From positions 124,001-188,000 of the forward strand of contig JAOTYL010000005.1 of NCBI GenBank assembly GCA_029861865.1: DNA of 64,000 nt, read 5' to 3'. Origin of the DNA: Myxococcales bacterium (GTDB lineage Bacteria; Myxococcota_A; Polyangia; Polyangiales; Houyiibacteriaceae). Positions 51,893 to 59,692 of the stretch are shown here, piece after piece. The notes beneath the pieces are model-generated. The model did not search any database. It saw only the letters and a program-made list of their open reading frames with translations, and was not told where the DNA came from. Position numbers and translations under genes: made by a program. Numbering within the stretch: position 1 is the stretch's first letter; each line of letters opens with the position of its first letter.

Positions 51893-52699
51893 GTGAGGAT
51901 TTTGGTCGTCGAGGACAGCGTGACGATGCGGAAGGTCATGGAGATGACCTTCGCTGGGGAAGACGCAGAGTTGCTTGCCGTCGAGAGCGGTGAGATCGCG
52001 CTTCAACGAGGCCGAGACTTCGCGCCGGACGTCGCATTCATCGATGCGTCGCTCCCCGGCATCGACGGGTACGAGGTGACCCGTGCCATGAAGGCGGACC
52101 CACAGCTCGGGGGCACTGCGGTCATCTTGATGGCGAGTCAACATCGCCCTCTCGACGAAGCGCGCGCCGCCGAGGTCGGGGCCGACGAGCACATCCTCAA
52201 GCCATTCGATACGCAAGAGGCGATCGCCAAAGCCACCGGGTTGGCTGGGCGCGCCGATGAGTTTGCCGAAGCTCCATCCATTCCCGTGGCGCGTCCTGCG
52301 ACGCTCCAACCGACGCCGATCTCGACCCCTGCGTATCGTCCCACCCCTCCGCCACTTCCAAGCAATGGTCCTTCCATCAAGCCGACTGGCCCGCTCTCGC
52401 GCATGCCGGTCTCTGGAGCGCAGGTATCGGCCATACCGAGGCCCGCTTCTTCGCCCTCCTCGGCTCCGGTCGCGAAGTTGAAATCTCATCGCGCCGCCCC
52501 GACGCAGTCGGTCACTCCGTCTGAAGCGTTATCGCATTCCGTCGTGCAAAGACTCGAGGCGCTCGGCCTCACCTCGGATCAAGTCGAAGGTGTCCTGAAG
52601 CTTTCCGCCGAAGTCGTCGAACGGGTGGTTTGGGAAGTCGTTCCCGAGCTCGCCGAAGCGATGATCCGCGAGGAATTGCACCGTCTCGTCGGCGACTGA
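51893..52699 (+). CDS. Response regulator with Pro-rich linker and helical tail
   Basis: The 268-residue protein has a receiver domain (ILVVEDS near 3-9, phospho-acceptor Asp in FIDASLP near 50, Lys in ILKPFD near 106), a Pro/Ser-rich linker of about 85 residues and a C-terminal helical segment VVERVVWEVVPELAEAMIREEL. That tail recurs in myxobacterial receiver proteins (FrzS-like set) and may dimerise or dock. There is no DNA-binding domain. It lies 41 bp before valS on the same strand, a linkage I associate with Myxococcota. Confidence 0.85.
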   Translation: MRILVVEDSVTMRKVMEMTFAGEDAELLAVESGEIALQRGRDFAPDVAFIDASLPGIDGYEVTRAMKADPQLGGTAVILMASQHRPLDEARAAEVGADEHILKPFDTQEAIAKATGLAGRADEFAEAPSIPVARPATLQPTPISTPAYRPTPPPLPSNGPSIKPTGPLSRMPVSGAQVSAIPRPASSPSSAPVAKLKSHRAAPTQSVTPSEALSHSVVQRLEALGLTSDQVEGVLKLSAEVVERVVWEVVPELAEAMIREELHRLVGD

Positions 52700-52740
52700 G
52701 GCTTGACTGCCTCGCGATTTCACCGCACAGGGTCGGTCGG

Positions 52741-55524
52741 ATGAGCGACAAGTCGGACGAGATACCCAAGACGTACTCGCCCACTGAGGCCGAGACGCGC
52801 TGGTACGAATTCTGGGAAAGCTCGGGTTACTTTTCGGCTTCGGAAGACCCTGACGACCATCGGGAAACCTATACGCTGGCGATTCCGCCCCCGAACGTAA
52901 CCGGCTCACTGCACATGGGCCACGCGTGCCGCACGACGTTCGAGGACGTGCTCTGTCGGCACAAACGAATGCAAGGCTACAACACGCTGTGGGTGCCCGG
53001 CATCGATCACGCGGGCATTGCAACCCAGGTCGTTGTCGAACGACAGCTCAAGAAGGAGGGTCTGACCCGTCACGACCTCGGCCGCAAAGCCTTCATCGAG
53101 CGCGTGTGGGAGTGGAAAGAGCAGTCTGGCGGTCGGATTCTTCAGCAGTTGCGCAAGATGGGTGCCTCGTGCGATTGGCCGCGGACGAAGTTCACCATGG
53201 ACTCGGATATGGTGCGCGCGGTCCAGGAATCATTCGTGCGGCTCTACGAAGAGGGCTTGATCTACCGGGACACGCGCCTCGTGAACTGGGATGTCGAATC
53301 ACGGACCGTCTTGTCGGACCTCGAGGTCGACCAAGAAGAGGGCGTCGAAGGTGAGATGTTCGACTTCGCCTACCCACTTGCGGACGGGGACTCTGAGGTC
53401 GTGGTGTCGACGACGCGACCCGAGACCATGCTTGGGGACACCGCGGTGGCCGTTCACCCAGAAGACGACCGATACCGGCATCTGCACGGCAAGTACATCC
53501 GACACCCGTTCGTCGATCGGCTGATCCCGGTGATTCTAGACGAGAAGCTGGTCGACCCCGAATTCGGTACCGGCGTCGTGAAGGTGACGCCCGCCCACGA
53601 TCCGAACGACTTCGCCACCGGGAAACGCCATGGGCTCGAGGAGATCAACATCCTCAACCTCGATGGAACGCTCAACGAGAACGCCGGGCCCTTCCAGGGG
53701 CTCGAACGGTTCGCGGCCCGCAAGGCGGTGAAGGAAGAGCTAGGCAAGCTCGGCCTCGCCCGCGGCAGCAAGAAACACCAAATGACGCTCCCGCGCTCCC
53801 ATCGCTCGGGCACGATCGTGGAACCGATCATCTCGACACAGTGGTTCGTGAAGATGAAACCGCTCGCTGAGCCAGCGATCCAAGTGGTCGAGGACGGGAC
53901 GATTCAGATCCTACCCGCCGAATGGACCAAGACCTACTTTCACTGGCTACGGAACATCCAGGACTGGTGTATCTCGCGGCAGCTTTGGTGGGGGCATCCG
54001 ATCCCGGCTTGGTACTGCGAGTCGTGCCACGAGGTGACCGTGTCACGCGAAGAGCCGTCGTCGTGTAGCGCGTGCGGTCACGCGTCGCTTCGACAAGACG
54101 AAGACGTCCTCGACACGTGGTTCAGCTCTGCGCTCTGGCCGTTTTCGACGCTTGGTTGGCCCGACGACACCCCTTCGCTCCGGCGCTTCTACCCGACGCA
54201 GGACATGGAGACCGGCTACGACATCATTTTCTTTTGGGTTGCCCGAATGGTCATGATGGGGCTCCATTTCATGGGCGAGGTGCCGTTCACCCGGGTTCTT
54301 TTGGCGGGTCTGGTAACCGACGAGCGCGGCGAAAAGATGAGCAAGGTGAAGGGCAACGTCATCGACCCTCTCGACGTGATCCAGGGAGCCACCCTCGATG
54401 AGCTTCTCGAAAAAGCACAACAGTCGGGCGCATCGCCAACGGGCATGAAGTACCTCGAGAAGACCTACCCTGAGGGCTTTGCGGCGTACGGGGCAGACGC
54501 GCTTCGAATGACGTTACTCAGCTACTCCCCACAATCGCGGCGCATCGCGCTGTCGATCAAGCGGATCGAAGGTTACCGAAACTTCGCCAACAAGCTCTGG
54601 AACGCCTCGCGCTACGCGCTGATGCGCCTCGGCGACTCGAAAGCGGTGGCTTCTCAGGTTTGCCCGCGGCCACGTGCGCTCGCCAATCGCTGGATTCTCT
54701 CGCGCCTCTACCACGCGCTCGACGCTGCTTCGACGGGACTCGATGGCTATCGTCTCGATGATGCTTCGGGTGCGCTCTATCACTTCTTGTGGGACGAGTT
54801 TTGCGATTGGTACCTCGAAGTGAGCAAAGCGGCGCTCGACAGCGGCGACAGGAAGCTGGTGCGTGAAACGGAAGTCACTCTCGCGCACACCCTCGAGTCC
54901 ATCCTCCGGGCCTTGCATCCGATGATGCCGCACATTACGGAGGAAATTTGGCAGCGCGTCCCCAAGTGGGACGGTGCGCTCGCGAGCATCATGATCTCGC
55001 GGTACCCGACGGCCTTGGTCGATGCGCGGGCGGATAGGGAAGCCGAGCGTGACTTCGAGACCGTGCAGGCTTTCGTCGGCAGCGCGCGGACGATTCGCGC
55101 CGAGCATGATATTCCGAGGAGCCAGCAGGTCGAGGTGCACTGGCACACCGCCGACGACACGAAGCGGGCGGTGCTTCAAGAGGAGCGCAGAACAATCGAA
55201 TCCCTGGCGGGGTGTGTGATGTACTTCGAGCCCGATGCCAGCAGGCTCGACGAGGTCGACGCTCACTTCAAAAACGCCGCGGTTTTCGTGAATCCTGGTG
55301 TCCGGGCGGCAGTGCCGGAGGTGATCGACACCGCGAAGGAGCGCGAGCGCCTTCGAAGAGACCTGAAGAAGATCGACAAAGAGCTCGGCGCCGTCGAAAA
55401 GAAGCTCGGAAATCCGAGTTTCGTCGAACGCGCGCCCGCCGAGGTGGTTGCAAAGTCCAAGCGCGACGCCTCCGAGCTTCGCCTCAAGCGAGAGCAACTC
55501 GAAGTGGCGCTGAGCCGCCTCTGA
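52741..55524 (+). CDS. valS: Valyl-tRNA synthetase
   Basis: The 927-residue enzyme charges tRNA-Val. It has the class I signatures H-M-G-H in NVTGSLHMGHA near 58 and K-M-S-K near 533, the editing domain with STTRPETMLGDTAVAVHP, a Cys pair set (C-x2-C and C-x2-C near 427-446) likely binding zinc, the anticodon domain, and the ValS C-terminal coiled coil (ERERLRRDLKKIDKELGAVEKKL). ATG at 52741 begins MSDKSDEIPKTYSP; upstream frame belongs to the response regulator. Confidence 0.97.
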   Translation: MSDKSDEIPKTYSPTEAETRWYEFWESSGYFSASEDPDDHRETYTLAIPPPNVTGSLHMGHACRTTFEDVLCRHKRMQGYNTLWVPGIDHAGIATQVVVERQLKKEGLTRHDLGRKAFIERVWEWKEQSGGRILQQLRKMGASCDWPRTKFTMDSDMVRAVQESFVRLYEEGLIYRDTRLVNWDVESRTVLSDLEVDQEEGVEGEMFDFAYPLADGDSEVVVSTTRPETMLGDTAVAVHPEDDRYRHLHGKYIRHPFVDRLIPVILDEKLVDPEFGTGVVKVTPAHDPNDFATGKRHGLEEINILNLDGTLNENAGPFQGLERFAARKAVKEELGKLGLARGSKKHQMTLPRSHRSGTIVEPIISTQWFVKMKPLAEPAIQVVEDGTIQILPAEWTKTYFHWLRNIQDWCISRQLWWGHPIPAWYCESCHEVTVSREEPSSCSACGHASLRQDEDVLDTWFSSALWPFSTLGWPDDTPSLRRFYPTQDMETGYDIIFFWVARMVMMGLHFMGEVPFTRVLLAGLVTDERGEKMSKVKGNVIDPLDVIQGATLDELLEKAQQSGASPTGMKYLEKTYPEGFAAYGADALRMTLLSYSPQSRRIALSIKRIEGYRNFANKLWNASRYALMRLGDSKAVASQVCPRPRALANRWILSRLYHALDAASTGLDGYRLDDASGALYHFLWDEFCDWYLEVSKAALDSGDRKLVRETEVTLAHTLESILRALHPMMPHITEEIWQRVPKWDGALASIMISRYPTALVDARADREAERDFETVQAFVGSARTIRAEHDIPRSQQVEVHWHTADDTKRAVLQEERRTIESLAGCVMYFEPDASRLDEVDAHFKNAAVFVNPGVRAAVPEVIDTAKERERLRRDLKKIDKELGAVEKKLGNPSFVERAPAEVVAKSKRDASELRLKREQLEVALSRL

Positions 55525-55542
55525 TGGCACCGTGGAAATCAA

Positions 55543-56994
55543 GTGAACCAGCCAACCTTGCAACATGCCGAGTCGACACGGGCCTTGTGCGTGGACTTGG
55601 ACGGCACGCTGGTGGCGACCGATACGATTTGGGAGTCGTTTCTGATCCTGCTGAAGACCGCACCCCACCGGCTCCTCGCTCTGCTCTTCGCGCTGCGTGG
55701 GGGGCGCCCCACGCTCAAGCGTTACCTCTCCACCCATGCGCCGGTCGACCCTCGCACGCTTCCGTACCGGGAAGAGGTCCTCGAGCTGACCAGGGATGCA
55801 CGGCGGGCCGGCCGCCCCGTCCTTTTGGTTACGGCGTCGGATCAGGCCACGGCGGGAGCGATCGCAGCGCATGTCGACGTTTTCGACGAAGCGTTCGGCA
55901 GTGATGGTCGACACAACCTCAAGGCCCAACGCAAAGCCGACTTTCTCGCGTCTCGCTTCGGCCGCGGCGGCTTTCAGTATGTCGGCGACGCGGCCGCGGA
56001 TCTACCGGTCTGGAAGGCTGCCGGTGACGCGCTCATCGTAGCAGCCAGCTCACGCACGAGACGACGCGCGGAGCAAGCGGTCTCCGACGTGACGGTCGTA
56101 TCGGAGCGCCCGAACAAGTGGTCGGCAGCGATCAAAGAGCTCCGGCCGCACCAGTGGGCCAAGAACCTCCTGCTTTTCGTTCCTCTGTATTTTGCGCACG
56201 CGTACGATGACTTGGCGCTGCTGTTCAGCGCGGTGATGGCGTTCTTCTCCTTCAGCTTCTGCGCGTCGTCGATCTACGTTCTCAACGATTTGATAGATTT
56301 GCCGGCCGATCGTCGGCATCGTACCAAGCGCAGCCGTCCGTTGGCCTCGGGCGCGCTCGCCATTCCCGAGGCCCTGTTATTGATGGTGGCGAGCTTCGCG
56401 TCGTCGTTCCTTCTGGCGACGAACTTCGTAAATCCCGGATTCGTGTGGGTCCTTTTCGGCTATATCGCGCTCACGACTTTCTACACGTTTTACTTGAAGC
56501 AGCAGCTCATCGTAGACGTGCTCGCGCTTGCAGTGTTGTTTACCTATCGGGTGCTGGCAGGCAGCGTCGCCGTGGAGGTCGAGCTCTCGTTTTGGTTGCT
56601 GGCGTTTTCGATCTTCTTCTTCACCAGCCTTGCATTCGTGAAGCGGTATTCCGAGCTCATTCAACTGCAACACAACAACGAGAATACCCTCCGAGGCCGG
56701 GACTACGTATTGGCCGACGTTCCGGTCGTGACTTCACTCGGGCCAGCCTCCGGGCTGTTGGCGGTTCTCGTGTTTGCGCTCTACATCAACAACCCGTCGA
56801 TTCAGAAGTACTATGCGACGCCGGAGGCGCTCTGGGGGATCTGTCTGATCCTGATGTACTGGATCACCCGGATTTGGTTTCTAGCGGCCCGGGCGGAGAT
56901 GCACGACGATCCGGTCTTGTTCGCGGTGCGCGACAAGGTGAGCCTCTTTTCAGGCGTACTGGTGCTCGGGTGCCTGCTAGCAGCGCGGTTCTGA
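55543..56994 (+). CDS. HAD phosphatase fused to UbiA prenyltransferase
   Basis: The 483-residue protein joins an N-terminal HAD domain (D-L-D-G-T near 19, T-A-S-D-Q near 102, GDAAADLPVW near 148) to a C-terminal UbiA domain with about eight membrane helices and the prenyl-diphosphate motif N-D-L-I-D-x3-D near 249. The UbiA half resembles decaprenyl-phosphate phosphoribose synthases, in which a HAD partner would remove the 5-phosphate. Acceptor not proven. GTG start at 55543, 18 bp after valS. Confidence 0.88.
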   Translation: MNQPTLQHAESTRALCVDLDGTLVATDTIWESFLILLKTAPHRLLALLFALRGGRPTLKRYLSTHAPVDPRTLPYREEVLELTRDARRAGRPVLLVTASDQATAGAIAAHVDVFDEAFGSDGRHNLKAQRKADFLASRFGRGGFQYVGDAAADLPVWKAAGDALIVAASSRTRRRAEQAVSDVTVVSERPNKWSAAIKELRPHQWAKNLLLFVPLYFAHAYDDLALLFSAVMAFFSFSFCASSIYVLNDLIDLPADRRHRTKRSRPLASGALAIPEALLLMVASFASSFLLATNFVNPGFVWVLFGYIALTTFYTFYLKQQLIVDVLALAVLFTYRVLAGSVAVEVELSFWLLAFSIFFFTSLAFVKRYSELIQLQHNNENTLRGRDYVLADVPVVTSLGPASGLLAVLVFALYINNPSIQKYYATPEALWGICLILMYWITRIWFLAARAEMHDDPVLFAVRDKVSLFSGVLVLGCLLAARF

Positions 56995-56998
56995 CAGG

Positions 56999-57547
56999 CT
57001 AAAAGAGCTCCAGTTGGCCGGGTTGGACAATGCCCTCGTGGAAGCGGACTCCCTCGAGCTCGAGAAGGAACTGCTTGCGCTCGCGCCCGCCTCCATAGCC
57101 GCCGAGGTGGTGGCCTGCTTCGACGACACGGTGACATGGGACGACGATCGGGATCGCGTTGACGTGGTTGGCTTGTCCGACAGCACGCATGGCGCGCGGC
57201 GAGCCGATGTCCTGCGCAATGCCGCCGTACGTGCGAACGTGGCCCCATGGAATTCGTCGTAGGGCCTGCCAGACGCGGGTCTGAAAGTCGGTGCCGCGCA
57301 GATCCAGCGCGACCTCCTCGAAGCCCTCGGGCTCGCCGTTGAAATACCGCGTGAGCGGTTTGGTAAAACTCTCCGGGACCTCGACCTCTAGAGCGTCCAC
57401 GTCGTCAGGACGATGAAAAGAAAGCTGCAGCAATCCGACGTCGGTCCAGACGAGCCAGAGGGTCCCGAGCCCCGGCGCCTCGAAGGTGCTCCACCCCGCG
57501 ACGGGCGCTTGGTCGGGTTGGTGGGGGGTGGTACCTTCCGCCGTCAT
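56999..57547 (-). CDS. ogt: Methylated-DNA-[protein]-cysteine S-methyltransferase
   Basis: The 182-residue suicide repair protein moves alkyl groups from O6-alkylguanine to its own Cys near residue 137 in PIVVPCHRVV. Also present are TDFQTRVWQALRRIPWG near 87-103, the Y-G-x-I-A helix and RAVGQANHVN. A C-terminal extension to QLELF is typical of Ogt. The ATG shares the tetramer CATG with the divergent lipoprotein start, so the start codons overlap by 2 bp. Confidence 0.93.
   Translation of the reverse strand: MTAEGTTPHQPDQAPVAGWSTFEAPGLGTLWLVWTDVGLLQLSFHRPDDVDALEVEVPESFTKPLTRYFNGEPEGFEEVALDLRGTDFQTRVWQALRRIPWGHVRTYGGIAQDIGSPRAMRAVGQANHVNAIPIVVPCHRVVEAGHHLGGYGGGRERKQFLLELEGVRFHEGIVQPGQLELF
57509..57537 (+). 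promoter_or_regulatory. Candidate promoter of the Cys-rich lipoprotein inside ogt
   Basis: TTGGTC (57509-57514), 17 bp and TACCTT (57532-57537) end 8 bases before the ATG at 57546. Being inside ogt coding sequence it would yield a leaderless mRNA. Box matches are poor, so this rests mainly on spacing. Confidence 0.3.
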
Positions 57548-58004
57548 GGTTCGACTGCTTGTCCTTTGTTGTCTGTTGGCGTCGTTTGCATGCGGACCTA
57601 GCCTAAAACACGCCTACGAAAACACCGAGCGCTACGAGCGTTGTTACGCCGCTGACCACGACCCATCGGTGAGCCCCGACACCCGTCGAGAGTGCTGGAG
57701 CCACTGGCTCAAGACCCACTCGAAGGCCCAGCCCCCGGAACGTATCACTTTCGCCGAGCGACGCCTACACGAGCTCGAGACAGATGGCTCGGCCCGTCCG
57801 CTCCCCGGTGCGGCGGCGAAGCCGGTCCCGAAGCTCGAGCACGAATACCCACCTGCCCCGCCTGGCGAGTATCACACCTCCGGCTGCAACCCGCTTTGCA
57901 ACGACCGGTGGCACGCATGCACGAGTCACTGCGAGATGAAGGACAAGCACTGCAAGACGGCGTGCAAGAGCGAGTACCGAGTCTGTTTGGAGGGGTGCCC
58001 GTAG
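57546..58004 (+). CDS. Cys-rich lipoprotein with CxxxC repeats
   Basis: The 152-residue precursor has a lipoprotein signal (LLVLCCLLASFAC, Cys16), a charged N-terminal half, a Pro-rich middle and a Cys-dense tail with C-x3-C pairs (CTSHC, CKTAC, CLEGC). The spacing suggests disulfide-bonded helical hairpins or metal binding. Family unknown. It resembles the broken lipoprotein gene at 59383-59605, which also carries C-x3-C pairs. Confidence 0.78.
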   Translation: MVRLLVLCCLLASFACGPSLKHAYENTERYERCYAADHDPSVSPDTRRECWSHWLKTHSKAQPPERITFAERRLHELETDGSARPLPGAAAKPVPKLEHEYPPAPPGEYHTSGCNPLCNDRWHACTSHCEMKDKHCKTACKSEYRVCLEGCP

Positions 58005-58019
58005 GCGTTAGCGTAGCTT

Positions 58020-59258
58020 TCACGGCCAAAGCAGCAGGACCGCGACGCCCGCAGCCATGGAACATCCAAAGAGGGGTGCCAGAGGTCGCAGCAGCGCGGT
58101 GCCCCCGAGCACGCCTGCGAGCCCGCCCTTGAACGCCAGGTTGGAGAGGCTGGCCAGCACGATGGCGCGCCAGCCTGGCCCGGCATCGAGACGGCCTGCT
58201 TCGACCAAGTTGGCGGTCGAGAGTGTGATCGCATCGACGTCGGTGAGACCCGAAATGAAGGCGACCACGTAGAGGCCGGCATCTCCATAGGCGTCGCCCG
58301 CGGCCGCCACCGCGAAGATGATCACGCCGTAGAGCGCACCGAAGATGAGCGCCGCACGGAGCTCCGTCGGGTTGTCCTGGGCGGGAAGCTCGCCCTTGTG
58401 GTTTCGCACGAAGAGCAGCGCCACACCACAGATCGCAACGTTTGCCGCCGCGATGATGAGCAGCGGGGCCGCCATGGATCGCAGCACGGTCGGTGCCGCC
58501 ACCGCCACCTCGAAGAAGATGCGCCCATACACCACCGTAGAAGCGATCATCACAACCAGCGCGACCTGAGGCGCGAGCGCTTCGTTGCCTTTTGCACGGC
58601 GCGCATAGCTCGCGGTAGTTGCGGTGCTCGAGATCAGCCCGCCGAGCACGCCGCCGAGGAGCGTCCCCGCGCGCGCGCCCAGCAACTTGTACAACACGTA
58701 GCCGGCGAGGCTGATCCCCACGATCAGCACTACCATCAGCCAGATCTCAAAAGGATTGAGCACCCCGTACGGACCGTACGCACGGTTTGGGAGCACCGGC
58801 AGCACGACGAGGCCAATGGTCGCGAACTGCATGATCGATCTCACGTCGCCGTGGGTCAGGCGGTCGGCGAAGCCCTCCATCGGCTCCTTCAAGTGCAAGA
58901 GCAATGCGCAGAGGCCGCCCATCACCACGCCCAAGGTGACGGCCCCGATCGCGACCAACGCGCCGACGACGTGCATGTAGAGAGCGGCAACCTCCGTGGT
59001 CAGGCCGGGTTTGTCGGCGCCGGAGCGCACGGTTATCGCGTAGCCAGTCACGAGGAGCGCGGCGAGCGTCACAAAGCCCACCGCGAAGATCCAGGAGGCG
59101 TCGAGCCGAACCGAAAGCTCCGCAGTCAGCCCACCGAGGAGCGTGATCAGGGGAAAGGTGCGAACCCCCGCCAAAGGGTTCTCGGCTCGCTCGCGCTGAA
59201 CACCCACGAGCAGCCCGAGCCCGAGGGCCACAGCAAGACGAAGGAAGATCGGCTCCAT
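58020..59258 (-). CDS. MgtC/SapB plus DUF4010 membrane protein
   Basis: The 412-residue protein has about twelve membrane helices. The N-terminal part is MgtC-like (GLGLLVGVQRERAENPLAGVRTF shortened marker: G-V-Q-R-E-R near 22, with T-F-P-L), and the C-terminal part DUF4010-like (GGLISSTATTASYARRA near 208 and SGLTDVDAITLS near 345). The role may be magnesium or other ion homeostasis; not established for this architecture. ATG at 59258 starts right before the first helix. Confidence 0.87.
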   Translation of the reverse strand: MEPIFLRLAVALGLGLLVGVQRERAENPLAGVRTFPLITLLGGLTAELSVRLDASWIFAVGFVTLAALLVTGYAITVRSGADKPGLTTEVAALYMHVVGALVAIGAVTLGVVMGGLCALLLHLKEPMEGFADRLTHGDVRSIMQFATIGLVVLPVLPNRAYGPYGVLNPFEIWLMVVLIVGISLAGYVLYKLLGARAGTLLGGVLGGLISSTATTASYARRAKGNEALAPQVALVVMIASTVVYGRIFFEVAVAAPTVLRSMAAPLLIIAAANVAICGVALLFVRNHKGELPAQDNPTELRAALIFGALYGVIIFAVAAAGDAYGDAGLYVVAFISGLTDVDAITLSTANLVEAGRLDAGPGWRAIVLASLSNLAFKGGLAGVLGGTALLRPLAPLFGCSMAAGVAVLLLWP

Positions 59259-59298
59259 CGCCCGATGATGAACGCTACGCGCACCATCCGCCACGAGT

Positions 59299-59372
59299 CA
59301 GTGGCAGCGGCCGTGCCAGCATCAGTGTCAGCGTCGGTGCCAGCGTCAGCGACAGTGTCCGTGCCAGTGTGC
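59299..59372 (+). repeat. Degenerate hexamer array, first arm
   Basis: About twelve 6-bp units of the form C-(A/C/G)-G-(T/C)-(G/A)-N run head to tail (CAGTGG, CAGCGG, CCGTGC, CAGCAT, CAGTGT and so on). The array lies 41 bp upstream of the DUF4010 start, within a 431-bp stretch lacking an intact gene. Confidence 0.65.
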
Positions 59373-59382
59373 TTGGGCGCGA

Positions 59383-59605
59383 TTACGGGATCGCGTAGCA
59401 CTGCTTCTCGCACGGAGAGCGTGCGTCTGTCTTCTCGCTGGGCGCAAGCTCATAGGCCGTGTCGGGAGGAGATTGTGGGTCCGCGGCGCAGCGACTGAGA
59501 CAATCCGAGATCCGCTTCTGCCGGTCGGGACCCCGTCGAAGCCATCGACTTACACGCCGGTAGGGAGAGCGCGGCGAGGAGAAGTAAAGAGAATGTTCTG
59601 AGCAC
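59383..59605 (-). pseudogene. Small Cys-rich lipoprotein gene broken by a frameshift
   Basis: From GTG at 59605 the minus strand encodes a good lipoprotein signal (LRTFSLLLLAALSLPAC). After about 30 codons this frame drifts, while the frame one base further on encodes a Cys-rich tail with C-x3-C pairs (CLSRC, CEKQC) ending at the stop at 59383. The 223-bp span is one base more than a multiple of three. One extra base, for example in the CCCC run at 59531-59534, would explain it. It may be a decayed gene or a sequencing error. Confidence 0.5.
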
Positions 59606-59620
59606 GGGGGGACAATAGCA

Positions 59621-59692
59621 GCGTCGCGGTCGCTGGCACGGACGCTGTCGCTGGCACTGCCACTGACACTGGCGCTGACACTGTCGCTGCTA
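59621..59692 (-). repeat. Degenerate hexamer array, second arm, inverted
   Basis: About eleven 6-bp units of the form TG-N-C-(A/G)-C (TGGCAC, TGTCGC, TGCCAC, TGACAC, TGGCGC) run up to the polA stop. They are the reverse complement of the unit at 59299-59372, so the two arrays face each other across the broken lipoprotein gene. Confidence 0.65.

Noticed and set aside
59299-59692. Possible CRISPR array
   Set aside because: Units are 6 bp, degenerate and without spacers; no cas gene is present.
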